DNA from: Bathymodiolus brooksi
Lineage: Eukaryota > Mollusca > Bivalvia > Mytilida > Modiolidae
Direction of reading: 5' to 3'
NCBI GenBank assembly: GCA_963680875.1
Contig: OY804580.1
Span: 92,161,353-92,225,352 of the forward strand
DNA length: 64,000 nt
Under the pieces are notes generated by a model. It worked only from the letters and a program-made list of their open reading frames with translations. It searched no databases and had not been told where the DNA came from. The translations under genes and the position numbers were made by a program. Below are positions 22,909 through 35,744 of this stretch, in pieces (position 1 is the stretch's first letter; each line of letters starts with the position of its first letter).

Positions 22909-25900
22909 AATCTGCAGAAAACCACTGACCTGCCACAAGTCACTGGATAACGTTATCACATTTTGTTTGCATTAGTATTTGTAAATCCAATTTCATTGGC
23001 CCCTCATTTGGTTTCACAACGTGTTGTGTCCCTGTTTGCAATAAGAAAATAAGATGCTTCGCACATCGCTACCTTTTCTAGTATGCTAAATGTAACTGTG
23101 TTGGATTAATTAATGTCATCATTTTCAAAGTATAACATTTGTCAAAGACACAATTTAAATCTTATCTTAACAGTATTATTTTATGCTATTTATATCTTCA
23201 ATTATGTAATCTGTCAACGCTCATTGTCAAAAGATTACAAAGCCAACTAATTGAAAAGTCATTGGAACCAAGAAAACCAAAGGGTCTAATCAGGATAACC
23301 ACAATCTGATAAGATCGCTTATGCCTGAGGGAAGATAACCATAGTTTTAATAACAATTGCATGATCTAAGCCAAAGGAAGATATTATGGGTAGAAAACTC
23401 CAGCAGATAAATAATACAAGACAATGAAAAAGCTTCTACATTTTAGTAAGACACTTGCGGGGACAGTATTATTAAACAATCAAAATAACAAAGTCCGCAC
23501 ATCAACAGCTAAAACAAAACATTGGCCAAGAGGAGGGCCTACACAAATCGAATGTGAGGTTAGACTCTCTGGAAGAGGTTAACGATTCCCGTCTAATCGA
23601 TTCTACATGTAGTGAAGCTTTAATTCATTATTCCTATTATGGAAACATACATAATCAGATCGCATCAGAACAATTTAGCAATCATAAATTTTCCATAGCT
23701 AATAACCGCTACATCATATAATGTTTATATTTCACAATTCTTGCTCATACTTTCTTTTGAGTCCCTTGACAGCGCCATCGTCTTCAGTAATCCAATAAGC
23801 AGAAGATAGTTGAAGGATAGTCTGATCTTTCAAAACATTTTTAGAAAGATATCAATATCTGACTAACCGTTTCCTGTTCCTCGCCAGAAGACGATGCGAG
23901 ATGGTTTTGAGAATAACATTTACGTATAGTTCAAAGTTTATTTGTTTTCTTATCAAATTGTTATAGTCTTGTGTAGCATCTTATTTACGTTATTTGTGGT
24001 TGTTTGCTTATAGAGCTGTACAACAAACAATGTGTTGTGGTTTGGTTTTGTGTGTTTCTTATAATGCCAGTTTGCCCATTATGTATTGCCCCTTCGGTAA
24101 CGTTTATTCAGATAACATTTAAGTAATGAGTAATACCATCGGTTCTCTTTTATTGAACTGGAATTAAGCATATGAAAACATTAGCTTCACAAAGAATACA
24201 TATATTGCGTATTATGATCAACAATATGACTTATCGCTCCTTATAGTAACGCTGCTCATACAATCTTATATGTGTGGGGGTCAGTATTTTACTTCCAAGT
24301 GAACACACTTTCTTGACCAATTCAATTGATGTCCTCCTATTATTTAACACCAATCACGATTAGCTTGCCGCATACCATCGTTCAATCACATTTGGAACAC
24401 TATTATTTAGTTTTGAAAACTATCGAGTTGCACAGATTATCCAGATGTTACATACACAAGGCAAGTCCAAAGGAATACAAACATGTTTAATTGTTAAAAT
24501 GTAAGTTAATTGAATTTCATGGCGTACTTTTTACTGAAGAAATATATCGTCTGGACAAGCCCAACCAATCACCCCCAAAGATACCCCATTAGGTAGAAAT
24601 AAAAGGTTGCTTTAATAAACTATCATCTTCATTTGGAATAACAGACCCAATAACTTTACATTATATGTTTATTGCATGGTTTTCAGCCTCGTTTATTCTT
24701 CTGTATATAATATCCAATTATAAACTCTATAATTACAAATCATGTGCTTTTTTGAAAAAACCAAACCATAATTGAGTGTTTTCTTTTCAGAAGGTCGAGG
24801 TAAAAATACATTTAGCATTGGTTAAGAAGTCGCTTTGAAAAAGGGGGGGTATATACGAATTATTATACAGAAGACAAGAATAAATTTGAATTCAAGGGAT
24901 ATTATATAGAAACCTATTTTGCATATTTTAAATGGGGAAGGGAGACAAAGTAATATCCAAATGCAATATCAGTGACACATAAACAAAATAAACTTTAAAA
25001 AACTAGATATTTAAAACGGTTTTCTGCACAGCAATGTGAATAGCAAGATCACATCATCAAACATGTCAACATCTAACACTCTACTGTATTTTTTCGCGAA
25101 TACTTCAGAATATTGTACCAAGTAGAACGATATATTCCAAATGAAATGACGCTTTTATTATGTAGCCACCAATCTAGTTCGGTAGATCGTGGTAAGTATC
25201 CCCAGTCTGGACAGAATCGACGGACATAACAACATTACCATAAAACAATTGCTATGTTTTGTATATGTAAATCAACGCTACATTCTTTGAAATACTTGGT
25301 TATAATACGATTTAAGCAACTATCTTGGATTGTAACTTGATCATTATTTGCTTCAATACCAGAGTCATAAAAGACACAATTTGTATGAATGGTAGACACC
25401 AATTTGATTTCATCAATTATTAAAATGTAATGATTATTATAAATAATACAAATTAAATACTACATTGTATTACAAATTTTAATTGATATTTTTAACCTTA
25501 TACTGACAAAATGCAACCCCCCTTTTATACAATGGGAGTAGACTTCATGTAACCCTTGCTATCCAACTGAGGACCACGGTCTATTAATGAATGCCTCTCG
25601 ATAACTTCATAGTATTAGGCGACAATACACTAAATTGGAGAACATTGCATGTTGACCATTTATTGCACTCTATATTAAATATTATATTACGCTAGAATAA
25701 AATAAAGATCTACATCAACCAGTGTTTAAAAATATTAATAGGAATGAATCAGGTGAAATTTCAGCAAAACTACATGTAAATAGAAACAAACGTTAAAACG
25801 CAATTTATTGTTAGGGATACTATTACTAAGAACATATAGCCAATATAACATGATATTCGTGCTCCATAATAATTGTTCATGGCTGTTACAAGGATTATCA

Positions 25901-26186
25901 AATTCTAGTAAACGGTGATTTAATTTTTTTAAAGTATATTTATTAGCAGACACTAAATCACGACAAAAACTACAAAGCATTAGATTGATTTGATTTGATT
26001 TGATTTATTGTGCTTAACGCCACTTTCAGCAATATTTCAGCTATGTCATGGCGACCAGTTTTAGTGGTGGAGGAAACCGGAGTACCCGGAGAGAACCACC
26101 GACCATGGGAAAGCAAATGGTAAGTTTTATCATTTGTGGCTGCGATTCGAGTGCACCCTTTACAAAACATTAGCATGTACATAACT
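22909..26186. other. 3.3-kb interval present only in copy 1 of the block
   Basis: The units in the second duplication copy run straight from the sequence matching 22908 to that matching 26187. This interval is therefore either inserted here or deleted there. It is AT-rich with no exon. It includes a dispersed repeat at 23950-24110 (like 10290-10470) and is flanked on both sides by same-orientation SINE cores (22850 and 26005). Confidence 0.75.
25982..26165 (-). mobile_element. tRNA-derived SINE, reverse, 5'-truncated
   Basis: The left end is the reversed tail (TTGATTTGATTTGATTTGAT), followed by GTGCTTAACGCCACTTTCAG, GGAAACCGGAGTACCCGGAG and the ACCGACCATGGG block. The tRNA-like head is missing after the GAGTGCACC segment. 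It matches the full-length copies at 58082 and 61556. Confidence 0.85.
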
Positions 26187-27265
26187 CTCACCAAGATATA
26201 TACTTAAGACATGCCATTGTAGAATGTTAACAAATTTCAAATGGCTATTACTTAAAACAGACGCACCGCTACAACAAATTTATAAAAATAACTTTATTTT
26301 ATGTTATTAATTGTTAAGCGTTGAAAATAGAATGGCACATGCATGAAATAACACAAAATTATACAAACGTAGCTTATTATATTTGTTTTTCTTCCAGAAT
26401 TTTGGAACCCAATAGTTATATTGCTACATAATTATTGATAGTATATTTTACTAAGTATATAATCATGAGTAAAAAAACATAATTGTTTTTTTCTCCCCCC
26501 CCCCTTTCTAAAATATATATAAAATAGTCTTACCCTCATTGTCATCTATTTAAGCTTTATCTATTTCTAATATCAGTAAAATGTGAACTGGTGATATTAA
26601 TTTAATAACTATAAAATTAGATGTTCGTTCATATATCTTGTTTTGATACGAAATACGATGAGTTGTCGACCAATGACAGGCAAGGGCTATTGTCATATAC
26701 AGATTGTCAATAGATTGTGGTAATGAAGAATAGACGCTTCCCTGTCGTGATATCGAATTACTAATTACTTAAACAGAAGCGTATTCAAAACAACGAATGT
26801 GTGTACATCACACAACCACGCAAGATAACGGTAGTAGCGGATACAGCAAGTCAAATGTAGCCAAATGCATCTGGCATAATATGAATGGTGATGACATACA
26901 CGTTAATGTAAATTGACAAGACCAGAAGGGAAGGAGCAATGATCATATGAAAGATAATTTAGCTTAGAAGAAAATAACACTATGAAAGAGCGTATAATGA
27001 TCGCAATCTACAGAGAGACGAAACGGGGGTGATCACATGTGCTCCGGAGGAATATAGTTCCTGCATCACATGCGTCATTCATGGTGCTATTTTTGTTTTG
27101 TTGCAAACCCAGTGATTTGGCTAGCTGCTTTCCACTTGCCGTGAGATGCCCTAGTATGAAGTCTGTCTTTGTAGGAACAAAGACAGAAATGAGTAAATTA
27201 GCGATAAGAGGGGCATAATTGGTACCCATAGGTATGCCGACATTATGTTAAAAAACACGTAACTA
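26187..27265. repeat. right part of the later-triplicated block
   Basis: Similar throughout to 51540-52370, 53810-54640 and 56520-57350, with the retroelement fragment at its right end also shared. Landmarks are the poly-T/C run near 26490 (TTTCTCCCCCCCCCC) and GACGAAAC at 27015. No gene is recognised in the non-element part. Confidence 0.8.
27005..27265 (-). pseudogene. Penelope-like-type reverse transcriptase fragment
   Basis: The minus strand carries GIPMGTNYAPLIANLLISVF, close to the GIPMGTNCAPLLADLF block of Penelope-like-type reverse transcriptases. A stretch GKQLAKSLGLQQ follows and the frame then decays. Only about one RT block survives. Sister fragments lie at the right end of each tandem block (57850-57960 best preserved). 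The class is inferred from this single motif. Confidence 0.5.
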
Positions 27266-27341
27266 AACTTAACCAATATGCTGTCAATCAAAAACTAAAT
27301 CATTTGTATTACATTAATTTCAGATAACGTTTTAGTAGAAT

Positions 27342-27556
27342 GGCCCGTGTGGCTCAATGAGCTAAGTAGTTGGATTACCTAACAACTCATACAAGCCCAT
27401 AACCAATACGGCGTGGGATTGCGCCCGACTTTGTAAATCACAAATAAAAACGGTGCACTCGACTCGCAGCTGCAAGTGATACAGTTTACCACTTGCTTTC
27501 CGATGGTCGATGGTTCTCCGGGGACTCCGGCTTCTTCCAACACCATTAGTTGCATT
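27342..27556 (+). mobile_element. tRNA-derived SINE, 3'-truncated
   Basis: The tRNA-like head TGGCCCGTGTGGCTCAATGA (A-box region) and a degraded B-box region (GTGGGATTGCGCCCG) are followed by GTGCACTCGACTCGCAGCTG and CCGGGGACTCCGGCTTCTTC. It breaks off before the core and tail. The copy at 58082-58350 in the second duplication is complete, so copy 1 lost the rest together with about 2.6 kb. Confidence 0.85.
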
Positions 27557-27579
27557 TATATAGTGCTATCTCAATAAAA

Positions 27580-28310
27580 GCAGTCCGTGGGTAAACATGT
27601 TGCTCCACTCCAGCACATTATCCTGATTCCGAGCCAACAAGTCGATGTTCTTTCTCTTAAAGGTTTGCAGAGGAGCAGTAGTTACCAGTCTTATAGTACA
27701 GTTTTTCGCTTGACCAGAGCGGGGGTCGAACAAATGATCTACCGTAATCGATGGGAGCGATCATTACATCACCGAAACGTTTCATAATCAATTCGTATAC
27801 GCTCAAATAGCATCAGTAAAACAATACTTCGGGCAAAACACTTAGATTTCAACGTTGTCTTTATTAGTCTATGGTATAAATCATGTTGTATACAAATAAA
27901 GTAAAATAAGAAGAATAGTGGAATTCTAAACATAATGGATAGCTTGTTGGGTTTGCATGCTGATTATGACACATACTTGTTTTGTCATCAATGTGAACTT
28001 GTACATACTGGTGTGATTAGACTAAACTTATTTTTCGTAAAGGAGCAATATTTACCAGTCTTACAGTACAGTTTTTGGCTTGACCAGATCGGGACTCGAA
28101 CCAACGATCTACCGTAATCGATGGGAGCGATCATTACATGACCGAAACGGTTCATAAACAATTCATATATGCCTAAATAGCATCAGTAAAACATTACTTC
28201 GTCCAAAACATTTCGATTTCGAATAGTGGAATTCTAAGCATAATGGATAGCGTGTTTGGTTTGCATGTTGAATATGACAAATACTTGTTTTGTCCTGAAT
28301 GTGAATGTGT
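27580..28310. repeat. local tandem duplication (about 370 bp) containing a second tRNA-like SINE family
   Basis: The sequence at 27660-28020 (AGGAGCAGTAGTTACCAGTC…) recurs at 28030-28310. Each copy contains, on the minus strand, a tRNA-like head ending in a B-box such as GGTTCGAGTCCCG (best at 28080-28105). The second duplication copy has only one unit, at 61080-61430. Apparent coding frames here are by-products of the tRNA-like sequence. Confidence 0.7.
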
Positions 28311-28540
28311 ACAAACTGGTATAATTAGATCAAATTCAGGTTTTAAATATTGTAACATGACAGTTATTTTATTATCATTACTTGCATCTGCTCTAATAAG
28401 ATACAGAGGTTGACAATATACGTTTAGCAACAGAACTGGCAACAGCTTTGTCAATTTTCATTTCTGACAAACATCAGAAGATGAACTATTTGCACACACA
28501 CGCATATGTATGGTTATACAAGTGGTGGCCTGAATGATTG

Positions 28541-28807
28541 TTTTTTTTATCTATTGAGTTTAACGCCACTTTCAGCAATATTTCAGCATTTCACGGCTAC
28601 CAGTTTTAGTGGTGGAAGAAGCCGGAGTACCCGGAGAGAACCACCGACCATGGGCAAGCAACTGGTAAACTTTATCACTTACGGCTACGAGTCGAGTGCA
28701 ACCTTTTTTGTAACATACAAAGCAGGGCGCGAACCCAGGCCGTATTGGTGATAGGCTTGTATGAACAGTTAGATCCAACAGCCTAACTCACTGAGCCACC
28801 CGCGCCC
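28541..28807 (-). mobile_element. tRNA-derived SINE, full length, copy-1-specific insertion
   Basis: In reverse: a tail (TTTTTTTTATCTATTGAG), the core TTTAACGCCACTTTCAGCAA, CCGGAGTACCCGGAGAGAAC, and a tRNA-like head whose complement reads GGGCGCGGGTGGCTCAGTGA with a B box GGGTTCGCGCCC. Flanks GGCCTGAATGATTG and GCCTGATTG look like a worn target-site duplication. The matching site in the second copy (near 61908-61925) is uninterrupted. Confidence 0.9.
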
Positions 28808-29483
28808 CTGGTTGCCTGATTGAATTGCGCCGGATTGTTAACAAGAGTAACAGAGGAAGTGCCACTAGTGGAACAGGAATTGCTCATACTTCCACAGCAT
28901 CTGAATTCATCACAATTCATTTTGCTCAATCTTTAGTGTGTTCTTGAGTATTGTTTTGCCAATCAATGTTTTTGTTTTTGTCCTAGATCAAATGTATGCA
29001 GACGATAATAGAGGCTTAAGGTGTAAAACCACTAATTAATTTCTTTTAGGTTTTCTACTAAATTTGTGTTTTTTCGAGCCTAACTGGTCATTTTATCTTA
29101 AGTTTAACCTTTCCAAGACCATATATTTTCTGAAACGTACACGATTCCTCTACGTTCTGTCAAAATATCAGGGCATGTTTAAAATCTTGCAGTGAAATGC
29201 CATGCTACGGAAAACACCTACTCTAAAAATAGCTCGGTCATCCCCAAGAAATTCAGTATTTATAGGTCATGCATCAAATCCTCCATAGAGGTATTGAAAT
29301 ACAACTAAATCCATTAAATTTGGGCTCAAAATAATTCCAATTTATTTAACTTCAAATATCTTAGTCCATTCCATTCAGTAGTTTTCACAATACTACAAAG
29401 TGAAAGGAACTTTTTCTTGAAAAGGGATTACTTTCGTATATGTTCCAAGCTCTGCTTGGTGAATTAGTGGTTTGACACCTTAA

Positions 29484-30240
29484 CAGGCGTTCTTAAATGT
29501 TGCTGTCATGTGATCTCAAATCGACGAACTCTGACACACGTATATTTCAAGCAGTGAATCATCAAAATGGTGATCATGGACATATAATGACAACTCCAAA
29601 TAAGGCTTTGCTTTTGTAAAAGCTGTAATGACACATGTTATAGTAATTTCATATATCGGACAACATGATGTTGAACCTACGACACGTGCTTACAGAAGTT
29701 AAAACAAAATATGTAAATGATCGTAAAGTCTCAACAGATATATTAAAGACGATGTTGAACTTTCCTATGCTGGTTCCTGAAACCGACATATATTTACTTT
29801 CCGTAGTTATAGTTCATGAATTGAATCATCAAAATGGCGACCATAGTTTATGGTTTATACATGTAATAATGACTCCATAAAAGGCTTTGTTTTTGTCTAA
29901 GCTGTGATGACACATGTCATAGTAATTACCTATATCGGACAACATGGCGTTGAACCTACAACATGTGATGCGAAAATTAAATCAAACATATGGGAACGAT
30001 CGTAAAGTTGCAACAGCAATATCACAGAGATGTTGAAATGTCTTATGCTGGGACCTGAAACCGACGAAATATTTGAAATATTTTCAAACTTCAAAATGGC
30101 GACAATAGTCTATGGTTTATACATATGATAATATCTCTCAATAAGGCTTTGTTTTGATAACAATTGTAGTGATGGATGTCAACGCAGTTCCCTATGTTGG
30201 GCATGATGGCGTTGAACCTACGGCATGTCTCATTAACATC
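29484..30240. repeat. tandem repeat of about 265 bp, nearly three units
   Basis: The phrase GAATCATCAAAATGGTGATC recurs in diverged form at about 29556, 29822 and 30088. Each is followed by AAGGCTTTG, TCGGACAACATG or GGGCATGATGG, and GTTGAACCTAC. The second duplication copy keeps two units (62660 and 62940), so unit number changed after duplication. No frame is conserved. Confidence 0.8.
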
Positions 30241-30829
30241 ACGTTAAATGCATGCTACATGTTCAATTAGTCCTATCTACTATTACTAATAGTAACATTG
30301 ATTCCGTAGTTTATCAGTATAGAAATTGAGATACATGTGTAGCATCGAACTATGGGCACATGCAAAGCCTATTGTCCACCAATAGAATTACGCACGTTTC
30401 TAGTATCAACAAAATCCGTTAAGCCCGTTTCTAAAAATGAACTCTATGATATATATATCATGATTAAACTACTTCTCTATAATTAGCATGTGGTGACTTG
30501 TCTCTCCCGTTCATTAACATATGGTTGTGATTGGAATTTGATTAAATAAATTGTAATTTTTCGTTCGGTTCTTGTCATGTGATCATGTGACGTCGAGTAT
30601 CGCACATTGTATTGCGACGTATTAGGGTCGTCATTTTGCAATTGAAGTATTTAGGAAGGGGTTGATATATTTTCCTCAGGTATTTAAATAGAACTAGCAT
30701 CTAATGATATGTAAATGGAAATCTTAGAGCTGCACATTTACTATGCCACAGCTGCATTGTATTGCCACAACCGTATAGCGATTCCACATTTAAGATAATA
30801 AATAACCATCAAATGAGAAACCAGTTTTG

Positions 30830-30975
30830 TTATTTTGAGAGGAGATTGACGATACCAAAGCGGTAATCATAATCCGTATATCGAAGAAGAATATACAACA
30901 TAATGGCCACAAGAAAAGGTACAAAAGGACAAACAACGATCTACAAATCTTACAAATAAAGCTAATGATCCAGAA
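30830..30975 (-). repeat. dispersed repeat Q fragment
   Basis: GATTGACGATACCAAAGCGG…GGACAAACAACGATCTACAA. The minus strand has a hydrophobic frame including LFLWPLCCIFFFDIRIMIT, like the copies at 33480 and 63640. Non-functional. Confidence 0.6.
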
Positions 30976-31190
30976 TAACTTATGTGACAAAGACAACATT
31001 TTTGTTTTGTCTTAGGACAGATGCTACAAGTTGTTGCTAACGTGGATGGATCATGATTGTCTCTACTTAACTACTGTAATAATTTACACGTCATGCAAAG
31101 CCATCGTATATCACTCTCTGGTTGCATGAGATCTTATTCAAACTAAAGGAAACTATAATTACTTCCTATTTCGATATCACGGGTCATTTT

Positions 31191-32249
31191 GTAAAATCTA
31201 TTTTAATAAAATTGTCATTCAGATTTGTTTTCCACAAACATATTGTAGACATGAATTTAGTGTTAAAAAAATCGTAGATATCAAATTTAATGGTCACGTA
31301 TTTCAGAAATAACCTTCATTGGGTACGCTCAATATCGAAAGATTGGAAAACAAAATGATTTTAAGTCTTGGAGCAATAAAACCAAAGCACCTAAGAAGGA
31401 TAGACAAAATCGGCTAATATCACCTGTGCATGTGGGAGTGTGTCATGATAAAATATAACTATGAAGAAATATTCATTCAGTGACACTGATAATCTAGCAA
31501 TTATTTCATTTCAGTAGTTCCTTGGTGTGTTTAATAACTATGAAATGCTCTTTTGGGCTTGACCACCTATAACTGTATCGCAAGTCTATCATTGAACTAT
31601 TAATTAATCAGTTAGTGTATTTGTTGTAAAGCCATAATAGTTTATTATTAACAGACAGCCATCCCAAAAACTGTTCCAATTTGGTCCAGTATTTTACAGA
31701 AGAAAGAAACTTGCTACCGCTTCTAAATACCCCTTTGGTATTGCAAACCTTTCTTATTCCGAAAAAAACCCTATTATTTCATATATTAAGCTGAACATCC
31801 TTTGCTTCAGTAACGGATAGGCGAGTTGTACTGTGATCTGTAAAGTACATGTTATATCTCCATATGCACAGCCGTTTCTATCATATTGAACTTGGTGACA
31901 AGTCCATTCCTAGGGCAATTATAAATCAAAAGTGACAATCGTGTTGCAGTATTTAGCTTATTTCATTTCTTATAACGCGAATCCAGGGAGGTTTTCGGAG
32001 TAGAATCATTGAAATCTTTGATTGTGACTCTTCAAGATCCCCTTCCATTTGCTCACACTTGATGGTTTTGTTGATAACGTTGGAGACGTTCATCATTGTT
32101 GCGTAAACTTTATTGTCTGACTGTTAGGACGCTACGTAAATGAGTGTTCCCTACCTGCTACATTTTACTTACATGTTGTCGTTGGTGGCACTTAATAAGG
32201 TACCATCATCCGACCATATTTGCATGTCATATTATTTCTGTTCCAAATA
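31191..32249. other. non-genic DNA after the duplicated segment
   Basis: No exon. A short dispersed repeat (AATCGTAGATATCAAATTTA…GGGTACGCTCAATATCGAAA) at about 31265-31365 also occurs near 32250, 33720 and 42240. Whether the duplication extends into this interval cannot be seen, because the second copy leaves the window. Confidence 0.5.
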
Positions 32250-33479
32250 AAAAACGTAGATATCAATTTTACTGCGCATGATCTGTTTCTGGAATAACCT
32301 TCATTAATTACGCTGTATATCGAAATATTTCCAACCTCCAACAATGTCCCATTATTGATGCTTACTTACGTGATGCATTGCTCCGCTCCAGTCCACAAAT
32401 AATCAACAAATGTGTATATTTGCATGTGAATGGGGACATGCACAAGAAAGGAAAGATTGAAATAGCATTAACCCATAATTTTAAATTATACTAGAAGCTT
32501 AATAAGTACTTATTTTTTTCATATTTGGGATGCTATTTCAAGTCAAAGACAAAAGTAATACCGGAGAAGTTGACAAAAATGACAACGTATGCAAGTTTTT
32601 CTGGCATCAGAAGATTAACCAATTATATGTAAAGATTGTAAAGGCTAAGCTTTTCTGATGCATCAATTAGTACTTAATCACCAATATTGTCTAAGATTAA
32701 CATAGAAGACCTACGTGAGAGGAGATTCTCTTGTAAACTAGGAGACCTCCTGAAACAGATCAACAATATTAAAATAAACAAACAACTAAACATATCAGAT
32801 CAGAAAACACGTAGACGTTATGATCTCGTTTGCTTAATGGCGTCATGTCACGTAGCACATATGCATAGCATCTACGATCTAATACTGTGACGAAAACATG
32901 CTATATTATAAAAAAATAAATACCACTGTCGGTATATTATTAATGACATATGTGTAAAGCAAAAACGTTAGCATTTAATTGCCCATAGTGTTTTCCATCC
33001 CAACTAATAAAGGACAAATATGTGGCAATTCCCATGAAGCCGATCGTGATATCTGAAAGCAACGGTAGATGATTTGAGTCTTGATTTCTGATTATGATAG
33101 ACACATCAGTTAGTGCAAAGGGGTTACATTAGTTTGCCACAATCTTCTGTCCGTTTAATGACTAGATATAAAGCAGGTAACCAAGGTATGAAGAAATTAG
33201 AACCTTTTTGTCATTATTACTAGAAAATCAACAATATTTTGGTTGTATTTTCTTTTTTTTTTGTATCTGCATTGTATAATGAGGAATAAATGCATCAGAT
33301 ATCAATTTAATTACAACACTTCTTGTCGTGTGTCTTACCAAGGTATTCTAATAGAACTAAGTTGATATCATCAATTCAGAAATTTTACGGTCGCCACCAC
33401 TTTCTGGTTAACTGCAACGGATTATCGTAAAATATAATCCTTTTCTTTCCCCAATTATGACCTATCATTATAAGGTATA

Positions 33480-33800
33480 AAAGAGGGTTGAAAATACCAA
33501 AGGGGTAATCAGAATCCGTAAATCGAAGAAGGACAAACAACACAATGGCCAAAAGAAAAAAGACAAACGGACAAAGAGCGATCTACAAAACTTACACATA
33601 AAACTAATCATCGAATAAAACGAATCCCAATACAAAACGGGGGTGGACTCAGGAACTCTGGAAGGGTAAGCAGTTCCTGCTCCACTCGTGGCATCATATT
33701 CTTCTTGTTGCAGATAAAAGCGTAAGTATAAATGTGGTACGCACGACACGTTTCTGGAATAACCTGCATCAGGTACGCTCAATATCGAAATATCGAAACC
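33480..33800 (-). repeat. dispersed repeat Q, longest copy
   Basis: The minus strand has a 113-codon open frame including FWPLCCLSFFDLRILITPL and GAGTAYPSRVPESTPVLYWD. Similar translations occur in fragments elsewhere in the window, always broken and never with splice context. It is best read as a retroelement-derived repeat, not a gene. It interrupts the 32-38 kb repeat ladder. Confidence 0.6.
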
Positions 33801-35152
33801 TCCACCCATTCCCCCTTCCTATATTATCTTGATACGTACATGCTGTATTGCTCCGCCAAGTCCTCAAATAACCTATGAATGTATATATTTGCATGTGACA
33901 GGGAACAAGCCTAACAAAGTTAAGATTGAAATAGCATTTTCCGATAATTTGAAATTATACAGGAACCTTAGTAAGTACTTCTTTTCCTTTCATATTCGGA
34001 TGATTTTTCAATTTAGTGACATAAGTACTTATAGGCACTATGAGTTTAACAAGTATAACTATGTATGTGAGAGCTTTTCCGGCATCAGGTTTTTTCTGCA
34101 TCAATTAGTACTTCGTCACCAATATCATCTAAGATTAACACAGAATGCCTACGTCAGAGAAGATATTCTTGTAAAACTGGGAGTCTTCCTGAAACAGATC
34201 TACAACGAGTTAGCATAAGATTAAAGTAAACAAACAACATAGCAGTTCAGAAAACACGTGGAAGCACATACAAACTGGCATCATCACGCTTAGCTAATGT
34301 CATCCTGTCAAGTAGCGCATATGTAGAGCATCAATGATCTAGAATCATGATGAAAATGTATTATTTATGACGTATTATATAAAAATATAATCATCAAATA
34401 ATTGCCTTACATTTTATGAGTCGCAAATAAATGACAAACATTACGGGAAACACCCCAGCCGAAATTGTATCTAACTTGTCCATTGATGAAAACATGGATC
34501 AGATATATACTTAATACCCATAATTCGATTATTGTTTCTTTTCAGTCTATTATAATGACACTGATATTAATCCAGAAACACTTACGTTAACACTATTTGC
34601 GCCTTCATATGATTGGTGTAACGTTTATAAGGTTCAGCTGGATATTATCACACTTTGATCTGTGTTGGGTATGCACATGGTACTCCACATCATGCAAATA
34701 CATGTTTATATGTGCACTCATGCTCTGTTTTCTGTTGAGACATGTAGTCGACACTACAATAATCGGTGTTTGCCTACAACATACAAGGACCATGATTTAT
34801 GAATTATTTTTGGTGGTAACCTTGATACTCGTTCAGCCTATGGAATCATAATCTTCAAAATATTGTCGGAAAGAAATACGTAAATATATGTCAAAATATT
34901 TCTGGCATCAGAGAGTTAGTCAATTTTAAATGAAGGCTGCAAAGGTTAAGCTAATCTTTGTTGCGTCATTTTGTACTTATCTTATGATTTTTCAACTTAC
35001 AGCTAGAAGTCATTCCAGACATTGTCAATTTGACAAGGATAACAACATATGTGAGCTTATCCGGTATCATAGAATAAAATATTTGTATGTAAAGGCTAGG
35101 TTTCTTTTCTGCATCAATTAATAATTTATCAATAAGATTATCTATCACCACT

Positions 35153-35290
35153 CATGTTGTGAGGTCGATTCCCGCTCAGTGACTTGCAACAGGTATTTGG
35201 TTTTCTCCGTGTACTCCAGTTTCCGCAACCAATAAAGCTGACACCAATATATGGCTCAAATAATGTTAAGAGTGGCGTTAAACACCATAT
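35153..35290 (+). mobile_element. SINE fragment, forward
   Basis: GTTGTGAGGTCGATTCCCGC (B-box region), TTTTCTCCGTGTACTCCAGT and AATGTTAAGAGTGGCGTTAA follow the order of the SINE family in forward orientation. It is strongly diverged and lacks the 5' head. Confidence 0.6.
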
Positions 35291-35744
35291 CCCGCCTAAG
35301 CTAAAATTAACACAGAATACCTACGTCAGAGGAAATATTCTAATTAAACTGCCATATCAACAACAAGGTGACATAATGGTAAAATAAACAAACAACATAA
35401 CAGCTCAAAGAACATGTGGAAGCACATAGAAGATGGCATCACGTTTTGTTAATGGTATCCTGTCACTTACCGCACATGTAGAGCATCAATGATCTAGAAC
35501 CGTGGCTAAGATGTATTATTTATGACATATTATAATATAATGTTCTCGTCAACTATTTGCCGAAAATTATATAATTCACAACACTACGAAATAATTAGCT
35601 GGCAACGCCCCAGCCCCTATTGTATCTTATTTGTTCATTATGGAAAAATGTGTCAGATATAATTAAATTCCCATAATTCGAGTAGTGTTACTTTTTCAGT
35701 CTATTCTATTTGCATTCATATCAATTCAGAAACGCTTGTTTCAT

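Larger units (their letters stand above)
15572..31190. repeat. segmental duplication, copy 1
   Basis: Collinear, same-orientation similarity to 46198-64000. Anchors include 15577/46203 (CATCTTTATCAT…), the RGS exons, the 18292/48783 palindromic repeat, the 44-bp minisatellite, 28350/61455 and 31170/63980. The left edge lies inside the last RGS intron. The right edge is at least 31190, because the second copy reaches the window end. Copy 1 keeps the intact RGS exons 1-4 and a single version of the block that is triplicated in copy 2. Copy-specific indels are common. Confidence 0.93.

Noticed and set aside
27342..27420. Possible functional tRNA gene
   Set aside because: A- and B-box-like sequences are present, but the anticodon arm and acceptor pairing are not convincing and the segment continues into the SINE body.
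33468..33809. 113-codon minus-strand frame with a hydrophobic domain, possible membrane protein
   Set aside because: Similar translations occur in several broken dispersed repeats in the window; it is part of repeat Q, without splice or promoter context.
33829..34218. 129-codon plus-strand frame, one of the longest open frames in the window
   Set aside because: It lies across one unit of the 32-38 kb repeat ladder and the equivalent frame is closed in the other units.
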